From: a virus
DNA length: 27,898 nt
IMG/VR virus record: IMGVR_UViG_3300023179_000416
Location: 1-27,898 of that record
Direction: 5' to 3' (one strand)
Position numbers and translations under genes: made by a program. Shown here piece after piece: positions 1-6,793 of this stretch (its first letter is position 1; each line of letters begins with the position of its first letter). The notes beneath the pieces are model-generated. The model worked only from the letters and a program-made list of their open reading frames with translations. It ran no database searches and was not told the DNA's origin.

Positions 1-58
1 CTTCGTCTAAATGTTCTTCTTTTTGAAATCCTAGTAATTGTATTTCTTTTTCTGTCAT
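1..58 (-). CDS. Partial CDS, N-terminus of an unidentified small phage protein running off the left edge
   Basis: Reading the minus strand from an ATG at 56-58 gives an open frame to the window edge that begins MTEKEIQLLGF and continues with acidic residues. Only 19 codons are visible, so no function can be given. The frame is Glu/Lys-rich and looks like a genuine protein start. It lies head-to-head with the plus-strand gene at 133, leaving a 74-base A/T-rich divergent spacer. TATATTTG sits a few bases before the ATG and resembles the Bacteroidota -7 element, but it is too close to the start codon to be convincing. The N-terminus reminds me of short Bacteroidota-phage hypothetical proteins; that is recollection, not a search result. 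Confidence 0.5.
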   Translation of the reverse strand, partial: MTEKEIQLLGFQKEEHLDE

Positions 59-118
59 ATAACAAATATAAAAAACATCTTTTATTTAATCAACTACACA
101 AACTTTTTTCTTTTTTTA

Positions 119-125
119 TATTTAT
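119..125 (+). promoter_or_regulatory. TATTTAT leader motif upstream of the 133 gene
   Basis: TATTTAT lies seven bases before the ATG at 133, inside the spacer between two divergent genes. The same heptamer precedes seven minus-strand genes in this window. It may be a phage late promoter element or part of an A/U-rich translation leader. The role is inferred only from recurrence. Confidence 0.3.
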
Positions 126-132
126 TAATGAT

Positions 133-354
133 ATGCCATCAGTTATTAATATTAATACTTTAAACGGTCAATTTCCTTTTGATGTTTATACATGCGATAC
201 TGGTTACACGACTTGTATATATATTTCAACAATAAATGGAATTGATCTTCCCTATCAATTTACAGTTCCTACAGTTCAACAAGGTATGACCTCTATAGGA
301 CTTAAAGTTGTTGATGAAACTGGATGCATAATTCAACAAAACTTAACAATTTAA
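133..354 (+). CDS. Small Cys-containing virion-associated protein, paralogue of the 7854-8081 product
   Basis: This 73-residue protein has no signal peptide or membrane segment. It aligns along its whole length with the 75-residue product at 7854-8081: both share a central CD-x5-C pair with identical spacing (C21/C28 here, C22/C29 there), a PxxFTxP block, and a late DxxGC motif (C65 here, C64 there). The short beta-rich pattern resembles a single adhesin-like module rather than an enzyme. Its stop codon is separated by one base from the ATG of the large adhesin at 356, so the two are probably co-translated and may work together on the tail. There is no Shine-Dalgarno sequence; the ATG follows an A/T-rich leader with TATTTAT. 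The family is not one I recognise by name. Confidence 0.75.
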   Translation: MPSVININTLNGQFPFDVYTCDTGYTTCIYISTINGIDLPYQFTVPTVQQGMTSIGLKVVDETGCIIQQNLTI

Positions 355-355
355 A

Positions 356-1855
356 ATGGCTTGTAATAATTTAGGTTTATTTGCTCTTGACACTTCAGTT
401 AGTTTGGATGTTTGTATGTCTGCAAGAACCACTTCAGTATATGGTGTTAATTTAGTATTAGGATCTACATTATATTCAGACCCATTTTGTACACCAGGTA
501 ATGAATTTCCAACATTATCTTTAAGTGATGGTTCTAAACTTTACACAACAAATTCATTAGGAAAAATTGATTCTATTACTGATTGTCCTTGTAATTATTT
601 AGGAACTTTTTCATCGAATTCAGATCCTGATGCTAGTTGCTTAGGTCCATTTACCTTTGATGTTTACGGTTCTAACTTAAATGTTGGAAGCACAATTTTT
701 TCTGATAGTGGTTGTAGTTCTCCTTATATAACAACTTTTATGTCAAATGGTGTTGACATATATTCTACTGATATTAATGGTGTTATAGAATCAATTTCTA
801 CATGTATTTGTAGTGGTTTAATTTGTGTTCAAAATGACCCAACATATGACGACACCTATGTAATTTCAGGTATTTACAATAGTCAATCATATTATACAGG
901 TCAATCAACGGGTTATGTAATTTATTATTCTACTGGTGAAACAAGGTGGTGTTTAGCGCAAAATCTTAATGATCCTTGTGATCAGTTTGGTCCTTACGGT
1001 AGCACTTCTTCTTGTCCTGATTTGGACGATACTGTTATTTATTTTGGGTCTTGCACTACAACCACAACAACAATTAATCCTTGTTCTATATTAGATTTTG
1101 ATGCAGTTTTTGATTGTTATGTTCCACCAACACCTTCAAATACACCAACATTTACTCCGACACCAACATTAACTCCAACACCTTCATCCACTAATCCTTG
1201 TGGTGGAAGACTTATGGAATCTGAAATTTTTCTTGTTTCATCAAGTCCAATGCCAACGCCGACGCCAACACCGACGCCAACACAACAAATTGTTAGACCT
1301 TGTAATTTTTCAGGAGAAGCAATTTTTAATTCTATAAACGAAATAATAAAATGTTCTAATAGTAAAAAATTTCAAGATTGTTTTACAGGTGTTTATTTTT
1401 ACACCACAGATTCTTTATCTTTATCAGGTTCAACATCTTTAAAAGAAAATTATGTTTATAACGCCACAATAAATAATCAGGTTCATTGTGTGATTTTTCA
1501 AGGATTAGTTTCCAACATAAGTGGTGTAGATATTATTGATTTAAATTATGAGGTAGGCGATTCGTTGACAGGAGCTTGCTTAGATTGTGTGGTTATTCCA
1601 TCTCCAACTCCAACTCAAACAATTACTCCAACTCCAACAATTACACCATCTGCAAGTCCTTGTGTTTCATATGAATATAGAGTTACTAATTTAAGTCCTG
1701 AAAAAATCACGATTAAATACGTTAATTGTTTTTCAGAGATGCAAATTAAGACAATTGATGGAAACTCATCAATTATTGTATGTTCTTCTATTGCAATTTC
1801 TACAGGAAATCCTCAGAATATACAAGTAGAACAACTTCCTTCTGTTTGTAATTAA
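356..1855 (+). CDS. Large modular Cys-rich adhesin / tail fibre-like protein with Pro-Thr linkers
   Basis: This 499-residue protein is built from modules. Residues about 20-79 and 95-152 are tandem copies (period about 75) sharing VYG, GST, YSD or FSD, and a closing SI-x2-C-x-C. Residues about 166-222 match a module seen twice in the 5124-6779 protein, with Tyr/Gly-rich strands ending in a W-C-L-A-Q-type block and GPY. A short poly-Thr run (about 234-239) and three Pro-Thr linkers (about 257-280, 299-309, 415-435) separate the later Cys-bearing domains. About 27 cysteines are present. There is no catalytic motif, signal peptide or membrane segment. Extended linkers and repeated small beta modules fit a phage host-recognition fibre. 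It is the only large plus-strand gene here, directly after its small partner, and it ends at a terminator shared with the resolvase gene. Confidence 0.7.
   Translation: MACNNLGLFALDTSVSLDVCMSARTTSVYGVNLVLGSTLYSDPFCTPGNEFPTLSLSDGSKLYTTNSLGKIDSITDCPCNYLGTFSSNSDPDASCLGPFTFDVYGSNLNVGSTIFSDSGCSSPYITTFMSNGVDIYSTDINGVIESISTCICSGLICVQNDPTYDDTYVISGIYNSQSYYTGQSTGYVIYYSTGETRWCLAQNLNDPCDQFGPYGSTSSCPDLDDTVIYFGSCTTTTTTINPCSILDFDAVFDCYVPPTPSNTPTFTPTPTLTPTPSSTNPCGGRLMESEIFLVSSSPMPTPTPTPTPTQQIVRPCNFSGEAIFNSINEIIKCSNSKKFQDCFTGVYFYTTDSLSLSGSTSLKENYVYNATINNQVHCVIFQGLVSNISGVDIIDLNYEVGDSLTGACLDCVVIPSPTPTQTITPTPTITPSASPCVSYEYRVTNLSPEKITIKYVNCFSEMQIKTIDGNSSIIVCSSIAISTGNPQNIQVEQLPSVCN
1124..1194 (+). repeat. Pro-Thr linker-coding repeat 1
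   Basis: Degenerate repeats of CCA/CCT and ACA/ACT codons encode a PTPT-type linker. It lies between two Cys-bearing modules of the large plus-strand adhesin. The unit is imperfect and includes Ser, Asn, Phe and Leu interruptions. Confidence 0.7.
1246..1287 (+). repeat. Pro-Thr linker-coding repeat 2
   Basis: A tight alternation of CCA/CCG and ACG/ACA codons encodes (PT)n. Its local C+G content is visibly higher than that of the surrounding A/T-rich DNA. A tract like this is prone to length change by replication slippage. Confidence 0.75.
1598..1659 (+). repeat. Pro-Thr linker-coding repeat 3
   Basis: A third degenerate CCA/ACT tract in the same gene encodes a PSPTPTQT-like linker. It sits between a Cys-bearing module ending in CLDC and the C-terminal domain. 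Confidence 0.65.
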
Positions 1856-1856
1856 A

Positions 1857-1888
1857 AAAAAATATCGCCTAAAAAGACGATATTTAAT
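1857..1888. terminator. Bidirectional intrinsic terminator between convergent genes
   Basis: A perfect 8-bp stem (AAATATCG at 1860-1867 with CGATATTT at 1878-1885) encloses a 10-base loop. It lies between the stop of the plus-strand adhesin (1855) and the stop of the minus-strand resolvase (1913). Read on the minus strand, the stem is followed by a continuous T run, which is classic rho-independent form. On the plus strand the T run is short, so termination is probably stronger for the resolvase transcript. Confidence 0.8.
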
Positions 1889-1912
1889 ATTATCAGTATT
1901 TTATGTAAAATA

Positions 1913-2518
1913 TTATTTCCAAATTTCTTTTGATTTCATAAAACCTAAAACACAAGTATAAGCATCTGTTTGATCAAAATTTTCTTTCTTTAGTGTGTTA
2001 TTTTTTGTGTATAACCATTTGATTTGTGGTTCAAGTTTGGACACTTTTTCCCATATAATCATTTTTTTATCAACATCTTTAGGATAACCTCCAAAAAGAA
2101 CATATTTTTTTTTGTCGTTTTCTTGCACTAATTCAGGAAAAGCAAATTTTCTTGCATTGTAAGTTGAAACAAACTCAGGTATAATTCCTAAAACATCATA
2201 TATTTCTTTAAATATGAAACTATTAAACCTAAGAAGTGTTTGAATTGTATAAACATTATTTGAATTAATCAGGGGTTCTTCAATTACAACTCTAACTATA
2301 CCTAATGTTTTATATTCTTTTAATTTTCCTGAAAAAACTTCTGATTTTAAAAGCAATTCTTTTAATTTGTCTTCATCATTGTCAACTTTTGGTCTAGGTG
2401 ATATGTGAGTTAATTCTAATAACTCTTTTGTTTGTATGTCAAACAATGCCCAACCTATAGTTTTAGTTGACACATCAAGTCCTAAAACTTTTGGTGAATT
2501 TTTTAAATTTTTTGCCAT
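1913..2518 (-). CDS. RuvC-like Holliday junction resolvase (RNase H fold)
   Basis: This 201-residue protein has the layout of RuvC-family resolvases. A first strand, LGLDVSTKTIGW, carries the catalytic Asp (D15). A second acidic site lies in VIEEPL (E80/E81). A C-terminal FDQTDAY (D182, D185) matches the family's D-x-x-D-A motif. These acidic residues coordinate metal ions for cleavage of four-way junctions. In a phage the likely role is resolving replication or recombination junctions before DNA packaging. The length is close to cellular RuvC (about 170-190 residues). The gene follows the adhesin genes on the same strand, 52 bases after the 2571 stop, and converges on the plus-strand adhesin. 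Its start has an A/T-rich leader without a Shine-Dalgarno sequence. The RNase H-fold nuclease call is firm; exact substrate specificity is inferred. Confidence 0.82.
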   Translation of the reverse strand: MAKNLKNSPKVLGLDVSTKTIGWALFDIQTKELLELTHISPRPKVDNDEDKLKELLLKSEVFSGKLKEYKTLGIVRVVIEEPLINSNNVYTIQTLLRFNSFIFKEIYDVLGIIPEFVSTYNARKFAFPELVQENDKKKYVLFGGYPKDVDKKMIIWEKVSKLEPQIKWLYTKNNTLKKENFDQTDAYTCVLGFMKSKEIWK

Positions 2519-2570
2519 AAATTATTTTTATACATTTAATCTAATTGAAATTTGTAAAAAAGAAATATTT

Positions 2571-4676
2571 TTAGAAATCTAACTTAATTACATATTGTTG
2601 AATCCCTTGTCTTAATGTTGGTGATTGTAGTTTTGACATCACAAGAACGTCTTTATTTTCGTCTAATAAAGCAATTTCAGTTACATACGATTTTTTTCCA
2701 AAGGTCCATGTAGGGTTTTGTGAAACTAAAAATTCAGTTGAGCTCAGATTGATTTTATATTTCATTTCATAAATAGTGGCTTGAATATCTGTTTCTAAAT
2801 TTCCATAAAAATAATATTCATCACCAAAGTTTAATTTTGGTCCAACTGTATTTAATGGAACTAAATCAATAAAATTATTTAAATTGTAAAGTGGTGCAGA
2901 ATTATAATTTGTGTCTGTAATAATAAAAGTTGTTCCTGTTAATGAATTTTGTGTAACGTATCCATTTATAAATTGATCTTCAATTTGGTTTGTAAAATTT
3001 ATAATTCTCCAAGATTGAGGATTTGGTTTTTGACCAACAGGTGTTTTTTGAGCCAATATTTGAAACTCAGTTGCATAAAATCCTTGAGGGACCACACAAG
3101 AAGGGCAATGTGTTGTTGTAGTTGTAACAGGCATTAAAGTTGTGGTAGTTGTAACAGGCATTACAGTTGTGGTAGTTGTTGTATAAAAATGAGTTGTAGT
3201 TGTTGTTGTTGGTGAAAACCCTGGTTGAACTAAACAAGGGAATTCTGCACCGAATCTAACCGCCACATTTTGTGGTGTGTCGGGTGAACAAACGTTTTGA
3301 GTTCCAACAACACTTGTATAATAATTTGAATGTAAAGAATTTGTAAATTCGTTTTTATTGGATAATCTGTAGGTAACCCATAAAGTTTCTTGTGAACCTG
3401 TTAAAACTCCAGATGTATTTGAAGTTCCGCAAGTATTTGGTGTAATAAGTGAAATTTGAGGTGCTGGCAAGGTCCAATTTCTATTTGACTTATAAGATAA
3501 TGCCGCAACAATTTCTTCATCGTCTATAACAATTGTTTGTGAATCAGGATATACTTTACCAATTCGACTTGGTAATCCGTTTATTTGTGGAAACGTATCC
3601 CAAAGATTATAATACCTTAATCCTGGTTGATTCATGTTAGTAGAAATGTTAGACTTTGTATATTGAACTTGAAAAAGGTTTTTCCCGTCAAATCCAGGAG
3701 GATCAACATAAAACGTTTGACCAAAACAACATTCGGGGTTTTTGTGCCACATTAAAGTTGGGATATGTAATCTAAAATTTCTCGCTTGTCCTTGTGTGTT
3801 TTCTGGATTTTGAGTATCAAAAGGTTGCATTGCAAATTTTTCGCCATAGAAAAAATCTATTGTTTGATTTGTATAATGAATTATTGCAATTGCTTTTTGG
3901 TCTTGTGGTGTGACAATTTTTTTCTCACCGAAAGAATTATAATAATAAACATCATCAGTAGATGTTTGAGAATTTGTAGTATAACCAAAAAATTCTTTTT
4001 GACCAAGATATTGTATAGAACCAAATTTAGTATAATCTTCAAATTGTGAAGAGATTAATCCAGCAGGACTTTCACTCCAAGGAATATTCATGTTCCATAT
4101 TTTTACATCGAATTGGTCTGTATCACACACAGATTCAAAATCTATAACATTTTGAGCCCAATGTTTTTCTGGTGTGAAACTGTCATATAAAGGAACCATT
4201 TTTGGTGGATAAATTATTGCTCTTGCAATACAATCAACCGATAAATTTGTATAATCAGGTGTATTTCTATCTAATGTAAGTTTATCTTGACACACATTTA
4301 TAATTCTATACGTAAGTGTTGGAAAACAACTAAATACGGATTTTTCACAATTAGGTGGTGGTGGAACGGGACATACAGGGCTTGGTGATGGTGTTAAACA
4401 AGGAGTTGCTGTTGGTGATGGTGTTGGGGTTGGAGATGCGCAAGGGTTTGTTGGTGTAAAAGATGGTGTAGGCGTTGGTGTAAAACTAGTATATGGTGTA
4501 GACGTATTTGTTGGCGTTGGCGTTGGGGTAGGAAGTCCTGTGCAACTACAATCACTTTTTGCCAAACCATCAAAATATATTGTTATGATGTCACCAATTT
4601 GAGGAGTTTTTTGATTCGAAGGGTCACAGTCAATTCTATAGACATTAATTTCATTTGTACCACTCAAACTATACAT
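2571..4676 (-). CDS. Large virion protein with Pro-Thr and poly-Thr linkers, probable tail fibre/adhesin
   Basis: From the ATG at 4676 the product is about 701 residues. A short N-terminal domain with a GDIITIYFDG strand and a C-x-C pair leads into a long Pro-Thr/Ser-Pro linker (about residues 49-108). A large central domain follows, then poly-Thr tracts (3111-3213), then a C-terminal beta domain ending in an alternating YVIKLDF strand. The C-terminal segment, with an ExALLDEN-type turn, resembles tail-fibre attachment domains, but I cannot assign a family. The frame stays open upstream to a TTG at 4730. I prefer the ATG at 4676, which overlaps the previous gene by 13 bases. The N-terminus may instead continue the 145-residue protein by a frameshift (see findings). 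No catalytic motif was seen. Confidence 0.7.
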   Translation of the reverse strand: MYSLSGTNEINVYRIDCDPSNQKTPQIGDIITIYFDGLAKSDCSCTGLPTPTPTPTNTSTPYTSFTPTPTPSFTPTNPCASPTPTPSPTATPCLTPSPSPVCPVPPPPNCEKSVFSCFPTLTYRIINVCQDKLTLDRNTPDYTNLSVDCIARAIIYPPKMVPLYDSFTPEKHWAQNVIDFESVCDTDQFDVKIWNMNIPWSESPAGLISSQFEDYTKFGSIQYLGQKEFFGYTTNSQTSTDDVYYYNSFGEKKIVTPQDQKAIAIIHYTNQTIDFFYGEKFAMQPFDTQNPENTQGQARNFRLHIPTLMWHKNPECCFGQTFYVDPPGFDGKNLFQVQYTKSNISTNMNQPGLRYYNLWDTFPQINGLPSRIGKVYPDSQTIVIDDEEIVAALSYKSNRNWTLPAPQISLITPNTCGTSNTSGVLTGSQETLWVTYRLSNKNEFTNSLHSNYYTSVVGTQNVCSPDTPQNVAVRFGAEFPCLVQPGFSPTTTTTTHFYTTTTTTVMPVTTTTTLMPVTTTTTHCPSCVVPQGFYATEFQILAQKTPVGQKPNPQSWRIINFTNQIEDQFINGYVTQNSLTGTTFIITDTNYNSAPLYNLNNFIDLVPLNTVGPKLNFGDEYYFYGNLETDIQATIYEMKYKINLSSTEFLVSQNPTWTFGKKSYVTEIALLDENKDVLVMSKLQSPTLRQGIQQYVIKLDF
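3111..3213 (-). repeat. Poly-Thr linker-coding tract with 27-bp tandem duplication
   Basis: ACA/ACT-rich codons encode four Thr runs broken by short VMPV-, LMPV- or HFY-like spacers. Positions 3121-3147 and 3148-3174 are 27-bp direct tandem copies differing at a single base (AAAG versus ACAG within the unit). This shows recent duplication or slippage within the coding sequence. Confidence 0.85.
4353..4532 (-). repeat. Long Pro-Thr / Ser-Pro linker-coding region
   Basis: About 60 codons rich in Pro, Thr and Ser, with occasional Cys, form a degenerate repeat in the N-terminal part of the 2571-4676 protein. It is the same linker style as in the plus-strand adhesin at 356-1855. Confidence 0.75.
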
Positions 4677-5101
4677 ATCCACAACATAATTGGTGTAGAA
4701 ACATACTGGTTGTTTGTAAATACCTTCCAATTTATAGTATTTGCGGTTGTATTCCCTGTGAAAAAACCTCTCATTGCCGCTCTATTAAAAACAGGTTCTA
4801 TTTGAGAATCCATAAAAGGAATTCCATATATATTTGTTTGTCCCTGGTCAACAATATAGGGATATTTAATATATTGTCGGTTGGATTGTGGAACTCCTGA
4901 GCTATTTTGACTATTAAATTCTGGTTGTAAAATAACCGTGTCTGTCTGATTATATGTTGATGGAAGGGAGTTATAACTTATTTCACTATCTCCAATAGCA
5001 AAATAAGATATTCTGAAATTTCCTTCTGATAATCTCTGTCTACCTGTGTCTGTTACTCTTGTGTTAACTAACCCCGATGTATTTTTTATAATGTATGCCA
5101 T
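4664..5101 (-). CDS. Phage virion protein with conserved TD-x-GR...GNF...GDSE N-terminus
   Basis: This 145-residue product begins MAYIIKNTSGLVNTRVTDTG and continues with RQRLSEGNF and FAIGDSEISY. That arrangement resembles N-terminal domains of tail-fibre or baseplate-associated proteins in T4-like phages, where it often heads a longer protein. The last ten or so residues (PIMLWICIV) are oddly hydrophobic and unlike the rest. At that point the next frame takes over with a plausible continuation, so the gene may be the front half of a longer protein. The ATG at 5101 follows an A/T-rich leader with two overlapping TATTTAT motifs. It lies 22 bases after the 5124-6779 gene and overlaps the following gene by 13 bases. 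A virion role is inferred from context and motif style. Confidence 0.65.
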   Translation of the reverse strand: MAYIIKNTSGLVNTRVTDTGRQRLSEGNFRISYFAIGDSEISYNSLPSTYNQTDTVILQPEFNSQNSSGVPQSNRQYIKYPYIVDQGQTNIYGIPFMDSQIEPVFNRAAMRGFFTGNTTANTINWKVFTNNQYVSTPIMLWICIV

Positions 5102-5103
5102 TT

Positions 5104-5114
5104 ATAAATAAATA
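5104..5114 (-). promoter_or_regulatory. Two overlapping TATTTAT leader motifs upstream of the 5101 gene
   Basis: On the minus strand, TATTTATTTAT ends two bases before the ATG at 5101. This is the densest example of the leader motif in the window and sits in the 22-base gap between two genes. Confidence 0.3.
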
Positions 5115-5123
5115 TTTTGTTTT

Positions 5124-6779
5124 TTATATTTGTGGTGGTGTTGGTATTGTTGGGTTCATTATTTCAAATTCACAACAACTACATCCGTTTATTTGTGGTT
5201 TGGTCATAGTAAGGTAATAATAACCAACAGCGTTTTTACAAGATCCGACAGGTGGGTTTATAATCAAATTTGTTGTTGACCCCGTTATAGTTTGATTACT
5301 AGAAAATGTTAAAGTTTTTGTAAATGTTTTTTGTATTTGTAATATTGATATTGGATTTTTTGCAGTGCAAGGTCCTGTCAATGGAATTAGATTTGTTGTT
5401 TGATTAATTAAAAGTAGTTGGAAACTATTACTAACTGTTGTATAATTATCATAAGTTGGTTGTGGTAAAATTCCTGCAGGATAGAAACTAAAAATTGAGG
5501 TCATTTCTAAGTCAATACTTAAGGTAACTCCTCCTGGTAATGAAGGGGCCGTTATTGAAAACGTGTCGTTATTATAATCTACTATCAAATTTAAAATGTA
5601 TGAAGTTGGTAAATTATTTGATATTGTCACGCTAACTGTGTTTCCTACAATTCCGTTATTATCAATTGCTGTAACTGAATAATTTCCTGGAGTCAAATTG
5701 TTAAACATTGGTGATAGTTGATAGGATTGTCCTCCATTAATAGAGTATGAGTAAGGTATAAGACCCCCACTTGCAGTGGCTGTTATACTTCCAAGACCCC
5801 CACAAAGAGCATCGTTATCAGTTGCTGAAACAAAAACAGAATATCCTGTATTACAATCCCCTTCTATCATACTAACAGACCTAATATTTGAATTTCCTAA
5901 AATTTGCCAATTACTCAAAGGCGGATATGAAGGATCATTATTTATAAATAAAGTTGTTGGGCTGTATCCTGTAATAGTCCATCTTGATGGTGTTGATCCT
6001 GTATTCCAAAATAATAAATATTGACTTGTGTCTGAAGTCCAACTTTGTCTTCCGTTTATGTCTGTAGACGGATTAAATTCTATGTTTTGAACATTAAATG
6101 TTGGAACTTCAACATTTTCTCCAAAAGTTTCTATACTAAAACAAAGTTTATATTCATTTTCAGGATTCACAGGACTATTACAACTTCCGACATAAGATTC
6201 CATAATTCTAAACTCAGTATCTAAAGCGAGTTCCCATTCCGTAGTTCCTGAAGGGTAAAAAGTATTACCCGAAAATATATTATAAGGTCCTGATTGACAA
6301 TCTAAAGATTGACAAAAATACCATTCTTGGTTTGCTTGATTCCAAAAAACATAACCTAAATCTTGAATTCCGTAATGTAAAAAATAACTTGGTCTTCCAT
6401 TTTTAAGTCCTAAACTTTCACTGGTTATATAAACCACATCATTTATAACAACACCTGAAACAACAAAACACATATCTAATATTGTTTTTGTTTCTGCGGT
6501 TAAAACACACACGGTATTTGCAGTAAAATCACCATATGAATCTACAATTGTCGCACTGTATTCACCCACACCAACGTTTGTAAGTGCTGGAGCAAATCCT
6601 CCAATATCCCAACTTATGACGTATGGTGGTGTTCCTCCGGTTATTGATAAAGCAGCTAAACCATCAAAAGACCTATCAGTAGTTGGGTGATGTACAAAAC
6701 ATTGCACTCCCATGGGAAATATTGTTATAACATCGCATTCGTTTGGTCTTTGTAAAGTAGGTGTTGTAGATATTCCCAT
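5124..6779 (-). CDS. Modular adhesin / tail fibre with SprB-like repeats and Tyr-Trp modules
   Basis: This 551-residue protein shows a clear mosaic. Residues about 20-95 form a SprB-like repeat (GGTPPY...W...GEYSATIVDSYG). Residues about 104-195 and 210-295 are two copies of a module with NGRPSY or NGRQSW, then a WN or FWN strand, then a WYF or RWT strand. Residues about 312-388 form a second SprB-like repeat (GGLIPYSYS...LTPGNYSVTAIDNNG). The C-terminal part, about 390-551, is beta-rich and ends in a Cys cluster (CSCC). SprB repeats are known from the gliding-motility adhesin of Flavobacterium and related extracellular proteins, so a host-binding role is likely. The Tyr-Trp module recurs in the 356-1855 protein. 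The gene starts 14 bases after the glycosyltransferase stop. It has no signal peptide or enzyme motif. Confidence 0.72.
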   Translation of the reverse strand: MGISTTPTLQRPNECDVITIFPMGVQCFVHHPTTDRSFDGLAALSITGGTPPYVISWDIGGFAPALTNVGVGEYSATIVDSYGDFTANTVCVLTAETKTILDMCFVVSGVVINDVVYITSESLGLKNGRPSYFLHYGIQDLGYVFWNQANQEWYFCQSLDCQSGPYNIFSGNTFYPSGTTEWELALDTEFRIMESYVGSCNSPVNPENEYKLCFSIETFGENVEVPTFNVQNIEFNPSTDINGRQSWTSDTSQYLLFWNTGSTPSRWTITGYSPTTLFINNDPSYPPLSNWQILGNSNIRSVSMIEGDCNTGYSVFVSATDNDALCGGLGSITATASGGLIPYSYSINGGQSYQLSPMFNNLTPGNYSVTAIDNNGIVGNTVSVTISNNLPTSYILNLIVDYNNDTFSITAPSLPGGVTLSIDLEMTSIFSFYPAGILPQPTYDNYTTVSNSFQLLLINQTTNLIPLTGPCTAKNPISILQIQKTFTKTLTFSSNQTITGSTTNLIINPPVGSCKNAVGYYYLTMTKPQINGCSCCEFEIMNPTIPTPPQI

Positions 6780-6785
6780 AATATG

Positions 6786-6792
6786 ATAAATA
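6786..6792 (-). promoter_or_regulatory. TATTTAT leader motif upstream of the 6779 gene
   Basis: The heptamer lies six bases before the ATG at 6779, in a 14-base intergenic gap just after the glycosyltransferase stop codon. The spacing to the start matches that at 119-125. Confidence 0.28.
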
Positions 6793-6793
6793 A

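Noticed and set aside
1124-1290. Short repeats that could suggest a CRISPR-like or minisatellite array
   Set aside because: They are degenerate codon repeats inside one reading frame encoding Pro-Thr linkers, with no spacer structure.
2949-3137. Plus-strand frame opposite the adhesin at 2571-4676
   Set aside because: It is a Cys/Leu-rich shadow of the minus-strand gene without a start context or recognisable motif.
4677-4730. TTG at 4730 as the start of the linker-rich adhesin
   Set aside because: It would overlap the preceding gene by 67 bases and use a rare start; the ATG at 4676 is nearer the junction. The region is instead discussed as a possible frameshift.
5103-5110. TATAAATA on the plus strand as a T4-type late promoter
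   Set aside because: In that orientation it would drive antisense transcription of the 5124-6779 gene. The recurrent pattern is better described as TATTTAT on the coding strand.
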